This document shows, in pieces, positions 16,411-24,792 of a stretch of 64,000 bases of DNA. Within the stretch, counting starts at the first letter, position 1, and each line of letters starts with the position of its first letter. The DNA is from UBA5614 sp034678545. Its GTDB lineage: Bacteria > Cloacimonadota > Cloacimonadia > Cloacimonadales > Cloacimonadaceae. Under the pieces are notes generated by a model. It was not told the origin of the DNA. It worked only from the letters and a program-made list of their open reading frames with translations, and ran no database searches. The DNA is taken from NCBI GenBank assembly GCA_034678545.1, contig JAXDBS010000068.1, positions 1 through 64,000 on the forward strand. The letters run 5' to 3'. A program made the translations under genes and the position numbers.

Positions 16411-17676
16411 TCAATTACCTGATATAATAATGGTTTGGCTGCGCTGCTTGCCCACGGAGACGAGTTCGACCGGGACTTCCAGCAGGTCCTGGATGGCTTC
16501 CAGGTATGTCCTGGCGGCCTTGGGCAGCCGGCTCAGCTTTTTCACCTGCGTGATCTCCTGCTTCCAGCCTTTCAGGGTCAGGTACTCCGGCTCCGCCTTG
16601 CCCAGCAGGAACGGGTCGGCCGGAAAGTCCTCAGTCCGTTTTCCATTGATCCAGTAACCGGTGCAGATCCTGATCTCCTCAAAGCCGGACAGCACGTCCA
16701 GCAAAGTGATGGCCAGTCCGTCCACGCCGTTCAGTTCCGCCGTGTATTTTGCCGCCACGGCGTCGAACCAGCCGCAGCGCCTGGGACGCCCTGTCGTAGC
16801 GCCGTATTCGTTGCCCTGCCGCCGGATTTTGTCGCCGGTGGCGTCCTTCAGTTCGGTCGGAAAAGGCCCTTCACCCACCCTTGTGCTGTAAGCCTTGTAA
16901 ACTCCGATCACCTTGTCCACCATCTTCAGGGGAACTCCCGCGCCGGTGCTGATGCCGCCCGCCATCGTATTGGACGAGGTCACATAAGGATAGGTGCCGT
17001 ACGTGATATCCAGCAGCGTGCCCTGCGCGCCTTCGAACAGGATCCGGTCGCCCGCCGCGTAGCGTTTCCGGATATAAGTATCGGTCTGCGCCGCATAGGG
17101 AGCCAGTTTTTTCCCCGCTGCTTGAAGGTCTTTGCCTAATTTCTCTTTGGCAGCAGCGGAAAGTTTGATATTATGGTACTGATACAGCCCTTCCAGCCGC
17201 TTCAGCAGATATTCTTTGTGGTACAGGTCATTCAGCCTGAGCCCGGCCCGCGCCCTGTCGTCCGAGTAGGCGGGCCCGATCCCGCGCAGCGTCGTCCCGA
17301 TCTTGTTCTTGCCGGATCTGTCTTCCCGTGCCGCGTCCAGTTCCTTGTGCAAGGGCAGGACCAGGGCCGCCCGCAGGTCTATCAGCAGTCTGTCTTTGAA
17401 GCTGATCCCCTGCTTTTCCAGAGCGGTGATTTCCTTTAAAAGTTCAAACACGTCCAGCACCACTCCGCTGCCGATCACGCAGACCGCGTCCGGGTACAGG
17501 ATGCCGGAGGGGACGGAGTGGAAAACGTATTTCCTGTCCCCCAGGTGGATGGTGTGCCCGGCGTTGCTGCCGCCCTGGAAGCGCACCACCACGTCCGCGC
17601 ACTCGCCCAGCACGTCCACGATCTTGGCCTTGGCCTCGTCACCCCACAGGCAACCCAGCACCGCGATTGAACTCAT
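16411..17676 (-). CDS. purA: Adenylosuccinate synthase
   Basis: The 421-residue protein is normal family length. It joins IMP and aspartate using GTP on the way to AMP. Conserved parts include D13, H41 in GGSNAGHTI, the IGTTLRGIGPAY segment, EGAQGTLLDITYGTYPYVTSS and the TTGRPRRCGWFD region. The first loop reads GDEAKAK at residues 12-18 instead of GDEGKGK: both glycines are alanine, while the catalytic Asp and both Lys are kept. The start follows AAGGAGAAACAG. It is first in a minus-strand run down to the diguanylate cyclase and is divergent from the aldolase gene. Confidence 0.95.
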   Translation of the reverse strand: MSSIAVLGCLWGDEAKAKIVDVLGECADVVVRFQGGSNAGHTIHLGDRKYVFHSVPSGILYPDAVCVIGSGVVLDVFELLKEITALEKQGISFKDRLLIDLRAALVLPLHKELDAAREDRSGKNKIGTTLRGIGPAYSDDRARAGLRLNDLYHKEYLLKRLEGLYQYHNIKLSAAAKEKLGKDLQAAGKKLAPYAAQTDTYIRKRYAAGDRILFEGAQGTLLDITYGTYPYVTSSNTMAGGISTGAGVPLKMVDKVIGVYKAYSTRVGEGPFPTELKDATGDKIRRQGNEYGATTGRPRRCGWFDAVAAKYTAELNGVDGLAITLLDVLSGFEEIRICTGYWINGKRTEDFPADPFLLGKAEPEYLTLKGWKQEITQVKKLSRLPKAARTYLEAIQDLLEVPVELVSVGKQRSQTIIISGN

Positions 17677-17753
17677 CTGTTTCTCCTTGACACGGATAAA
17701 AGCTCAGGCAAAAAAGCTTTCAGTGTTTGTCAACAGAAAAAGGAGCGTTCCTA

Positions 17754-18782
17754 ATGCACCCAGTCAGTTTCGGAAGCGATAACCATTCCGGCGCCCACCC
17801 GCTGATTTTGGAAGCTTTGAACCGAGCCAACTCAGGCTACTGGCACGGCTACGGCGAAGAGGAATACACGGAAAAGGTCCAGTGGAAGGTGGCAGCCCTG
17901 TTCGGACCAACCGCCAAATGCCTGTTCGTCATGACCGGCACCGGCGCCAACGTTCTGGCCCTGCAGAGCCTGCTCAAATCCTATGAGGCCGTGTTCTGCG
18001 CCGACACCGCCCACATCAATATGCACGAGGCCGGCGCCGTCCAGAAATTCACCCAGGCCCGCCTGATTGTCATCCCCGTTTCCGACGGCAAGCTGACCCC
18101 CGCCCTGATCGCCCCCCACCTCGAACTGATGGCCGACCAGCACATGTCCCAGCCCCGCGTCATCTCCGTTTCCCAGCCCACGGAGTACGGCACCGTCTAT
18201 GCTCTGGAGGAATTGAAAGCCCTGGCTGATTACGCCCACGCCCATGACCTTTTCCTGCACGTGGACGGGGCGCGCCTCGCCAACGCCGCCGTCAGCCTCA
18301 ACTGCACCTTGGAAGCCATGACCGCCGGCTGCGGCGTGGACGCGGTCAGCTTGGGCGCTACCAAGAACGGCTGCCTGTTCGGCGAGGCGGTGATCTTTCT
18401 CAACCGGGACGCCGCGGCCGCCGCTGCAGTCTATTACCGCAAGCAGATGACCCAGCTCATCTCCAAAATGCGCTACCTCACCCTCCAGCTGGAAACCTAT
18501 GTGGACCAGGGGATCTGGAAGCAGAACGCGGAACACGCCAACGCCATGGCGCAGCTGCTAAAGGAAAAACTCTCCGCTATTGATAAGATCACCATCACCC
18601 AGCCTGTCCAGGCCAATTTCGTCTTTGCCGTCCTGCCGCCGCAGATCATTCCACCCCTGCAGGCCAAATACCACTTCTACCTCTGGAACGAACCCCGCCA
18701 CGAGGTCCGCCTCCTCTGCTCCTGGAATACCACCCCCGCCATGATTGAGGAATTTATCGCTGATTTGAAAAATCTGCTCTGA
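17754..18782 (+). CDS. ltaE: Low-specificity L-threonine aldolase-like PLP enzyme
   Basis: The 342-residue protein starts at MHPVSFGSDNHSGAHPLILEAL, after AAAGGAGC at nine bases; nine codons upstream are also open. Fold-type I PLP features are TGTGANVLALQSLL, a catalytic His region (EAGAVQKF), HVDGARLANAAVSL and the PLP lysine in LGATKNGCLFGEAV. These match the beta-eliminating lyase/threonine aldolase family, which splits threonine into glycine and acetaldehyde. An amino-acid fermenter could use it for glycine supply. It stands alone, divergent from purA, with its own terminator. Confidence 0.88.
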   Translation: MHPVSFGSDNHSGAHPLILEALNRANSGYWHGYGEEEYTEKVQWKVAALFGPTAKCLFVMTGTGANVLALQSLLKSYEAVFCADTAHINMHEAGAVQKFTQARLIVIPVSDGKLTPALIAPHLELMADQHMSQPRVISVSQPTEYGTVYALEELKALADYAHAHDLFLHVDGARLANAAVSLNCTLEAMTAGCGVDAVSLGATKNGCLFGEAVIFLNRDAAAAAAVYYRKQMTQLISKMRYLTLQLETYVDQGIWKQNAEHANAMAQLLKEKLSAIDKITITQPVQANFVFAVLPPQIIPPLQAKYHFYLWNEPRHEVRLLCSWNTTPAMIEEFIADLKNLL

Positions 18783-18823
18783 AGCTGTACATCTATTTGT
18801 AGCGCAGATATTCATCTGCTGTC

Positions 18824-18852
18824 GGGACGGATATGCATCCGTCCCCCTTTTT
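18824..18852 (+). terminator. Terminator-like hairpin after the aldolase gene
   Basis: A 9-bp stem, GGGACGGAT (18824-18832) with ATCCGTCCC (18837-18845), is followed by CC and TTTTT (18848-18852). A second small hairpin, GCAGAT-ATTC-ATCTGC, lies just before it (18804-18819 with its ends). Confidence 0.7.
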
Positions 18853-19016
18853 CCCGGCGCAGGCCGGTATCATGACTTGTTATCTGTTCCCACCCGCCAC
18901 CCTTGATGGTATAGGGCTTCGCCCCCTGCCCCGAAAGCAGGAGTGACATGCGTCCCCGCCTGCCTTGGTACAAGCGGGACGCTTGTACCTACACCGTCGT
19001 CCCTGCGCAGGCAGGG
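18848..19016 (+). repeat. Dispersed composite palindromic repeat, copy 2
   Basis: The copy contains CGGCGCAGGCCGGTA (shared with copy 1), CCCGCCACCCTTGATGGTA, a degenerate GGGCTTCGCCCC hairpin, the GTACAAGC-GGGAC-GCTTGTAC hairpin and CCGTCGTCCCTGCGCAGGCAG. All of these recur in the same order near 37700-37870. Confidence 0.8.
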
Positions 19017-19065
19017 CGGCACACCCAAGCAGAAGTGAAAAAAACAGCGGTAAAGCTCTGGCCAT
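18880..19065 (-). pseudogene. Remnant of a secreted-protein gene truncated at a repeat
   Basis: An ATG at 19065 has a strong GGAGGGATTT ribosome site and a promoter-like pair upstream (19097-19124). It encodes a textbook signal peptide, MARALPLFFSLLLGCAALPA. The frame then runs directly into repeat sequence (Arg/Cys/Pro-rich and unrelated to any family) and stops at 18880. The start signals look genuine, while the body is missing. The most economical reading is a gene cut off by arrival or recombination of the repeat. Confidence 0.45.
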
Positions 19066-19096
19066 AAATCCCTCCAGCGGATAGGATTGTAAGCAG

Positions 19097-19124
19097 TTTA
19101 TCGTCAAACACAACATTATGTCAA
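19097..19124 (-). promoter_or_regulatory. Candidate promoter of the truncated gene
   Basis: On the minus strand TTGACA (19124-19119) is followed after 16 bp by GATAAA (19102-19097). It lies 32 bp before the ATG at 19065. The 16-bp spacing recurs in other candidate promoters here. Confidence 0.4.
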
Positions 19125-20070
19125 GCGAAACAACCTCTGTTCAGTCAACTGATGCTTCTTCTGCTGCCCAAAGTTTCAGCTTCTTTGTTTCCGTTCAGGT
19201 CGGATCCATCCTCCTTGTTTGATGAGGATCACATTTACCCAAGCTCAGTATAACTCATTGTTATAAAAAGATCTTGCTTCCCGCCTACTCGGAAATGACA
19301 CACCGCAAAGATAATCAAAGATAATGCACCCACTCTGTTTGAAAGAGAGCCGCAGTATTTACCCATTCTGACCCATCCGGATCACCCGGCTGGGCTTTCT
19401 TAACTGGCCTTTCCCTGATTAATTTATAAATCAAAAGCATATCCTCAATATATCATAAGTTGATTAAAAGTATTATGACATACAGATGATATACTATAAC
19501 CATACATATGATATGCTGTAATCATACTTATGCATAAAGGGGGATGGAAGGGATAACTGGGGTACGGGAGTGCTTGAGTTCATATGATTACATAGCGGTC
19601 ATCACGAGTAATCACGGAAGGGTGCTAACGGCGTGCACACCCAGGTCCCGAAAGGGCGGAGTCCGACTCAATCCGGCAGGGAGGATCCTTCATGGCCATC
19701 ACAAGATCATGGCAGGCAATGAGATAGGTGTAATTATTCAACTCCGGAAAGAAATATTTGCTTTGGAGTTACTTTCAATTATCATAGGGTCACATCCGAC
19801 TTTTCATAAGTAACAAAGGATGACATAAGAATAATAAAAACATCAAGGGGGATTATAAATGATGTTATTCGGTTCTGTTATCAAATCCGGCAAGTTAAGC
19901 GCATGTTCAGTTAACCACAGGATGTGCGTCAAATGATACGTGCCGTCACAACTCTGATTCAGGCGTCAAAATCAACAAGGAGTTTTCCGACCCACAAGCA
20001 TACCGAAGGAAAAACCGCTTACCAATCCACAATCAATAATACAGCAATCAATAAATAACAAGGAGAAACA
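19125..20070. other. AT-rich gene-poor stretch with tandem repeats
   Basis: About 0.95 kb has clearly lower GC than its surroundings and no convincing gene. It holds 22-bp tandem repeats (19479-19537). A possible structured RNA lies at about 19618-19690, with the stem GGGTG/CACCC and a CCC-GAAA-GGG tetraloop hairpin, followed by GAGTC-C-GACTC. An 89-codon ORF (19544-19813, starting MEGITGVREC) crosses that part, but it resembles nothing I know and has unusual composition. The last 50 bases are the leader of the lipoprotein gene and carry CAATCAATAA twice. Confidence 0.5.
19479..19537 (+). repeat. Tandem 22-bp repeats, about 2.6 units
   Basis: Units start CATAC at 19479, 19501 and 19523, exactly 22 bp apart: CATAC(A/T)GATGATAT-type sequence, a second unit differing at a few bases, and a truncated third. 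Each full unit carries a TATACT- or TATGCT-like hexamer. The spacing suggests repeated protein-binding sites. No replication gene lies nearby. Confidence 0.65.
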
Positions 20071-21360
20071 ATGAAATCCATATATTTACTACCTTTTATC
20101 GCAGTTCTGCTGGCCCTTTTCGCCGTCGGCTGCAGCGATCAGAACCTTACCGCCCCCCTTGCTGAAAATGATGATTACTCGATGCTGAAGGGAACCTCAA
20201 GATCAAGGATTCCCCAGAACAGCCAGGACGAGCCCCTCCAGGCAGCAGCCATGGTGAGAATGTATGACCAGCCTGAAGATTTCACATATCGCTGGTTAAT
20301 GCCGAACGGGATGCCGCATCCGTGGTTTTCCTACATCAAGACCACTCCCTCCCTGACGCCCCAGACCTATTATTTTTATGCCGACAAGCAATACAAGAGC
20401 GGCGAAGTTGAAGTCTGGAAGGAAAACAACCACCTGAAAGTGAAGATCATGATGATGAACGACTGGCAGCTGGAAGAAGTGAAAATGAATGTCAAACTGA
20501 CCGGGTTTGGCGGCGCTCCCGCATTTGGCAGATTTCCCCATAAAATGACGTTCGATCCCGCCCTGGAAGCTGATTATACGTTTTCCATTCCCTGGAAGAT
20601 GAACTGGGACGACATGGAACTGAATATTGCCATTCACGGCGAAGTCAAGAAAGTGACCGGCCCCATGCCGACCGCCCGGGTTCAAGTCATCCACAACTCC
20701 GCCGATGCCGCTGCCGCAGTGGTTGATGTCTGGCTGAACGACACCCTGCTGCTGGATGATTTTGCCTTCCGGACCGCTTCTCCCTTTGTTGACGCGCCTG
20801 CCGGCGTGGAATTCTCCATCGCCATCCAGGGCCCCAGCAGCACCGGCCCGGAAAATCCGATCTGGTCACAGAATTACACCTTGGCGGCCGGCGAAACCTA
20901 TATCCTTATCGCTAACGGCATAGTCAGCCCTTCCGGGTACAATCCGATGCCGGCTTTTGACATAGAAGTATACGGGATGGGACGCGAGCAGGCTTCCATG
21001 CCCGGAAACACGGATGTTCTGGTCTTCCACGGCTCCACCGACGCACCCACGGTTGACGTATATGAAACGGGCGTGGGCGCAGGCCAGATCATCGATAACC
21101 TGATGTATACTGATTTTGCCGGATACCTGGAACTGGGCACTTTGGATTATGTCCTGGAAATCCGTGATGAAACCGGCGTGAACACAGTCGCCGCTTATCA
21201 GGCTCCGCTGGCCACTTTGGGGCTCAACGGCGCCGCCCTGACAGTAGTGGCCTCCGGTTTCCTGAATCCTGCCAACAACAGCGGCGGAGCACCGTTTGGA
21301 TTATGGGTAGCCCTGCCCTCCGGCGGCAACCTGGTCCCGTTACCTTTAGTCGCGCCATAA
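20071..21360 (+). CDS. DUF4397-repeat lipoprotein
   Basis: The protein has 429 residues. The signal peptide ends in lipobox AVGC, with the lipidated Cys at 21. Residues ~25-205 are a unique region rich in Trp and Met (FTYRWLMPNGMPHPWFSY). Two DUF4397 domains follow, ~206-310 (ARVQVIHNSADAAAAVVDVW) and ~312-425 (DVLVFHGSTDAPTVDVYETG), each with the H.S.DA..VDV opening. The family is extracytoplasmic and of unknown function. The ribosome site is AAGGAG. It is monocistronic, bounded by an AT-rich leader and a strong terminator. Confidence 0.88.
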   Translation: MKSIYLLPFIAVLLALFAVGCSDQNLTAPLAENDDYSMLKGTSRSRIPQNSQDEPLQAAAMVRMYDQPEDFTYRWLMPNGMPHPWFSYIKTTPSLTPQTYYFYADKQYKSGEVEVWKENNHLKVKIMMMNDWQLEEVKMNVKLTGFGGAPAFGRFPHKMTFDPALEADYTFSIPWKMNWDDMELNIAIHGEVKKVTGPMPTARVQVIHNSADAAAAVVDVWLNDTLLLDDFAFRTASPFVDAPAGVEFSIAIQGPSSTGPENPIWSQNYTLAAGETYILIANGIVSPSGYNPMPAFDIEVYGMGREQASMPGNTDVLVFHGSTDAPTVDVYETGVGAGQIIDNLMYTDFAGYLELGTLDYVLEIRDETGVNTVAAYQAPLATLGLNGAALTVVASGFLNPANNSGGAPFGLWVALPSGGNLVPLPLVAP

Positions 21361-21381
21361 ATTCCGATCCCCATAGCAATG

Positions 21382-21412
21382 CCGCCGTTCTTCAGGAACG
21401 GCGGTTTTTTTT
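21382..21412 (+). terminator. Intrinsic terminator after the DUF4397 lipoprotein
   Basis: A 9-bp stem, CCGCCGTTC (21382-21390) with GAACGGCGG (21396-21404), is followed by eight T (21405-21412). Confidence 0.95.
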
Positions 21413-21525
21413 ATTCCCATCCGAACAATAGAATCCGAAATCCACATTTGCCAACTGTAAGCCTGCGCTTGGGCTCACTACGGAATCAGCCCCCCAAGGA
21501 TTCAGTTATCAGCGCCAAGCCCATA

Positions 21526-21584
21526 AAGGAATATCTTTTTAAAAGCGATATATTCCTTGACAGGTGAATTGCTTTCAATAATAT
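21526..21584 (+). promoter_or_regulatory. Promoter with overlapping inverted repeat, upstream of the PPC-repeat protein
   Basis: TTGACA (21557-21562) and TAATAT (21579-21584) are 16 bp apart, about 36 bp before the ATG. The inverted repeat AAGGAATAT (21526-21534) / ATATTCCTT (21550-21558) ends inside the -35 box, as a repressor or activator site would. Confidence 0.6.
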
Positions 21585-21619
21585 TTGAATTAATAGACGT
21601 GCATCCCAGAGGAGGTCTT

Positions 21620-24600
21620 ATGAACACTGTCAAAGCCGCCTTTTTCATTGTCATCCCGGCCGTTTTCCTGACCGGACTCGGCGCCCAGGCCGAGGGATGG
21701 CAGGAAGACAAAGCAACCGCAAAAAGCCATGTCTATGATCCGGGAACCAAAGAGAAATCCATCCAACCCATGACAAGCCCTTTCAACATCTCCCAGCCGG
21801 GAGGAAAACCAGTTATCCTCAGCCCTCCGGACACCGGGTTGAAACCCTTGCCGGAGCAGCCGTTGCTGCCCCCCAGGCCTGTTATCGCCGATAAAAATGA
21901 ACCCAAAGAACCTACCCCTCAGAATGTGGAAAGGCCGCCTGCTGTTGATCCGGACATCTATGAATATGATGACATATACACTTATGCGCAATTGTTCTAT
22001 CCTGCTTACACCAACCAGGTCCAGTACCATTCCGTTCATACAGCCTACAACGAGGACTGGTACTTGTTTTACGGCCATATCGGAAACACTTATGTCTTTT
22101 ATTCCATGGGCAGCACCGACATGCAGGTGTGGCTATACGATAACGACGCGGAAACCCAGTTGGATTATGACGATGACGATGGGGAAGGCACCAATTACTA
22201 CCTGGAATTTACTCCTTACATCAATGGTTTTTACTATCTTAAGGTAATGGGGTATGGTTCCAATACAGGATATTATGATTTTAATTACAGTTATAACACG
22301 AATCCTGATGCCTATGAGGCGGACGACACTGCCTACAGCTGCACGGCCCTGACCCCCCAGCCGTACGCCATTTATCAGATTCATACCATGCACAACACAA
22401 CAGACCAGGACTGGTTCATGTTTTACGGCCTGGCCAATGTGACCTATAATTTCTGGTCAGCCGGCAACACGGACGTGAGCGCCTGGCTGTTCATGGAAGA
22501 CGGCACAAGCCTTCTGGCCTATGATGACGACGGCGGGGGCGCCCCTAATTTTTCCATCAGTCATGCCGTCCCGGCCGACGGCTGGTACAAGGTCCAGGTC
22601 ATGGGCTGGAGCGGAGCCATGGGGCCGTATGATTTTTATTACACCTACAACAACTTCACCGATTATTACGAACCGGACAACACAAGCTCCCAAAGTTCGT
22701 ATCTGCCTTTGCAGAACGAGCCCTACGCGCTGCGCCACACCATCTGTCCCGAGTATGATGAGGACTGGTTTCGCTTCTACGGCGTGGCAAACTGGACTTA
22801 TCAGTTTTCGTCCTCGTACAATACGGATACGATGATAGAATTGTATGAGGATGACGGGGTAACCCTGATCGCCTCCAATGACGACGGCGGCGGCGATCTC
22901 AACTTCCTGCTATACATAATTCCCACCACGAGCAGTTATTATAAACTAAAGGTGAGAGGTTACGGAGCAAACACCGGCGCTTATGACTTTCACTTCCAGC
23001 TTACGACGGTCGCCGACTATTATGAGCCGAACGATTCGCCTGAGTCCTGCACTCAGTTTGCGATCAACAATTATGCCACGGGCAACCCTTATTCATTACA
23101 CACCCACATAGATCAGGATTGGTTCCAATTTTACGGATTAAGCGGATTGAACTGCAATTTCTGGTCAACCGGCGTTCTGGACACCCAAGCCTGGCTCTAT
23201 CAGGAAGACGGCACAACTCAGCTTGCCTATGATGATGACAGCGGGGAAGAGTATAATTTCAGCCTGAATTACACCCTGCCTGCCGACGGCTGGTACAAGT
23301 TGAAGATCACAAGCTGGGGCGGATCGTTGGGTCTTTACGAATTCTATCACAACTACTCCGCTTTTACTGACCCGTATGAACCGGATAATTCGATTGCTCA
23401 GGGCAGGGGCATCAGCCCCTCAATCTCAATTTCCACTGAACGGCACAGCATCTATCCCACTGTTGATGAAGACTGGTTTTATTTTTACGGGTCTACAGGC
23501 ATAAATTATGAATTCTACTCCAGTTTCACTACTGACACGAGAGCTGAGATTTATGCAGGCGATGGAATAACCCTGATTGCATCAAACGAAGACGGTCCGG
23601 ATCATCCCAATTTCTATCTTGCCTTCGAGCCTTCCTATGACAGCATTTATTACCTGAAGATTAGTGCTTACTACTACGTATATGGAGTTTATGATTTTCA
23701 TTACCGGTTATGGGTTGACCCCGATGTTTACGAGCCTGACAATTCGGTCTTTCAGTACACCGGGCTGGAGCCTGTGCCCGATACGCAAGCCCAGAGCCAC
23801 ACCCTCCACGATAATGCCGACGACGACTGGTTCTCCTTTCTGGGCGTACCGGGACGCCATTACGTTTTCTGCTCCACGGGCACATCGGATACGGAGGCGA
23901 CGCTCTTTAACGCAGACGGCAGCCAGCAGTTGGCGTGGGATGACGAATCAGGCGGAAATTCGAATTTCCTCATTGATTTCTCGCCGGTTGAGTATGCCAT
24001 TTACAAACTGAAAGTCAACGCCTGGGGACACGTCAGCATCGGCGCTTACGGTTTCAACTATCATTACTACGTGGATACGGACGCCTATGAACCGGATTCC
24101 CAGGCCCAGCCTGTCGCCCTGACTGTCTTATCCACCTGGTCTACGCTCAACCGGACAGTCCACTATTTCTCAGACGAGGACTGGCACAGGTTTGAAGGGG
24201 TGGCGGGGCGAACCTACACCTTTGAATCGGGAGGCTTCACAGATGTGGTGGCCTATCTCTATGACGATGCGGTAAGCACACTCATCACGTCGGATGATGA
24301 CGGCACCGGCTTTCCCAATTTCAGCATATCCTTTACCCCGGCCGCCACAGCCCATTACAGGCTGCTGGTCCTGAGCGCGGGCACCGACCTTGGCTTCTAT
24401 GAACTGAATTACATCTATGAGTCCGGGGCTTTGAGCCCCCCTGCCAATCTGGCGGTTGCGCAGTCAGGGGGACTGTTCTTCATAAGCTGGGACGCGGTCC
24501 CCGGCGCCACCAGTTACCGGATCGAAACTTCCAGCAATCCTTACACCGGCTTTACCACGGCAGGCGTCACCGAAGCGCTGTCATGGGCAACACTGCTGAC

Positions 24601-24640
24601 CGGAAGCGGGGTCTTCTTCCGGGTCATCGCCCTGAACTGA
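21620..24640 (+). CDS. Secreted protein with seven PPC-like repeats and a C-terminal Fn3-like domain
   Basis: The 1006-residue protein starts at MNTVKAAFFIVIPAVFL after AGAGGAGG; 21 upstream codons are open but lack a ribosome site. After a signal peptide and a Pro-rich linker, seven repeats of about 118 residues begin with D.YEPDN-type boxes near nucleotides 21950, 22300, 22660, 23015, 23370, 23722 and 24080. Each contains DEDWF.FYG, a TD....LY..DG box and a DDDGG...NF acidic turn, as in bacterial pre-peptidase C-terminal (PPC) domains. The last ~70 residues look fibronectin-III-like (PANLAVAQSGGLFFISWD). No protease or sorting domain is visible. Probably an exported structural or binding protein. 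Confidence 0.85.
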   Translation: MNTVKAAFFIVIPAVFLTGLGAQAEGWQEDKATAKSHVYDPGTKEKSIQPMTSPFNISQPGGKPVILSPPDTGLKPLPEQPLLPPRPVIADKNEPKEPTPQNVERPPAVDPDIYEYDDIYTYAQLFYPAYTNQVQYHSVHTAYNEDWYLFYGHIGNTYVFYSMGSTDMQVWLYDNDAETQLDYDDDDGEGTNYYLEFTPYINGFYYLKVMGYGSNTGYYDFNYSYNTNPDAYEADDTAYSCTALTPQPYAIYQIHTMHNTTDQDWFMFYGLANVTYNFWSAGNTDVSAWLFMEDGTSLLAYDDDGGGAPNFSISHAVPADGWYKVQVMGWSGAMGPYDFYYTYNNFTDYYEPDNTSSQSSYLPLQNEPYALRHTICPEYDEDWFRFYGVANWTYQFSSSYNTDTMIELYEDDGVTLIASNDDGGGDLNFLLYIIPTTSSYYKLKVRGYGANTGAYDFHFQLTTVADYYEPNDSPESCTQFAINNYATGNPYSLHTHIDQDWFQFYGLSGLNCNFWSTGVLDTQAWLYQEDGTTQLAYDDDSGEEYNFSLNYTLPADGWYKLKITSWGGSLGLYEFYHNYSAFTDPYEPDNSIAQGRGISPSISISTERHSIYPTVDEDWFYFYGSTGINYEFYSSFTTDTRAEIYAGDGITLIASNEDGPDHPNFYLAFEPSYDSIYYLKISAYYYVYGVYDFHYRLWVDPDVYEPDNSVFQYTGLEPVPDTQAQSHTLHDNADDDWFSFLGVPGRHYVFCSTGTSDTEATLFNADGSQQLAWDDESGGNSNFLIDFSPVEYAIYKLKVNAWGHVSIGAYGFNYHYYVDTDAYEPDSQAQPVALTVLSTWSTLNRTVHYFSDEDWHRFEGVAGRTYTFESGGFTDVVAYLYDDAVSTLITSDDDGTGFPNFSISFTPAATAHYRLLVLSAGTDLGFYELNYIYESGALSPPANLAVAQSGGLFFISWDAVPGATSYRIETSSNPYTGFTTAGVTEALSWATLLTGSGVFFRVIALN

Positions 24641-24659
24641 AGGCGGGAGGTGCCGCCGT

Positions 24660-24757
24660 AAGTACAGGCGCCTCGTCTGGACGATCCGCTCAGGCAGACG
24701 GGGCGTGGGGCGGAGCTTCATACAAACAGGGGCGGCGGGCGGGATATGAATAAAACC
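24660..24757 (-). repeat. Dispersed composite palindromic repeat, copy 3 (inverted)
   Basis: On the minus strand it reads TATCCCGCCCGCCGCCCCTG, TTTGTATGAAGCTCCGCCCC, ACGCCCCGTCT and then CAGACGAGGCGCCTGTACTT. This is the same module order as near 37710-37850, including the CAGACGAGG..CTGTACTTAC segment. Confidence 0.8.
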
Positions 24758-24792
24758 TGATAAATCCGGTGTTCCTGTCTGCTCTGATCTGT

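Noticed and set aside
19479..19537. Replication-origin iterons.
   Set aside because: There are only 2.6 units, with no rep, parA or dnaA gene and no DnaA boxes recognised nearby.
19544..19813. An 89-codon ORF in the AT-rich stretch.
   Set aside because: Poor start context, no family resemblance, and it crosses a block that looks better as structured RNA. It is noted only in the region entry.
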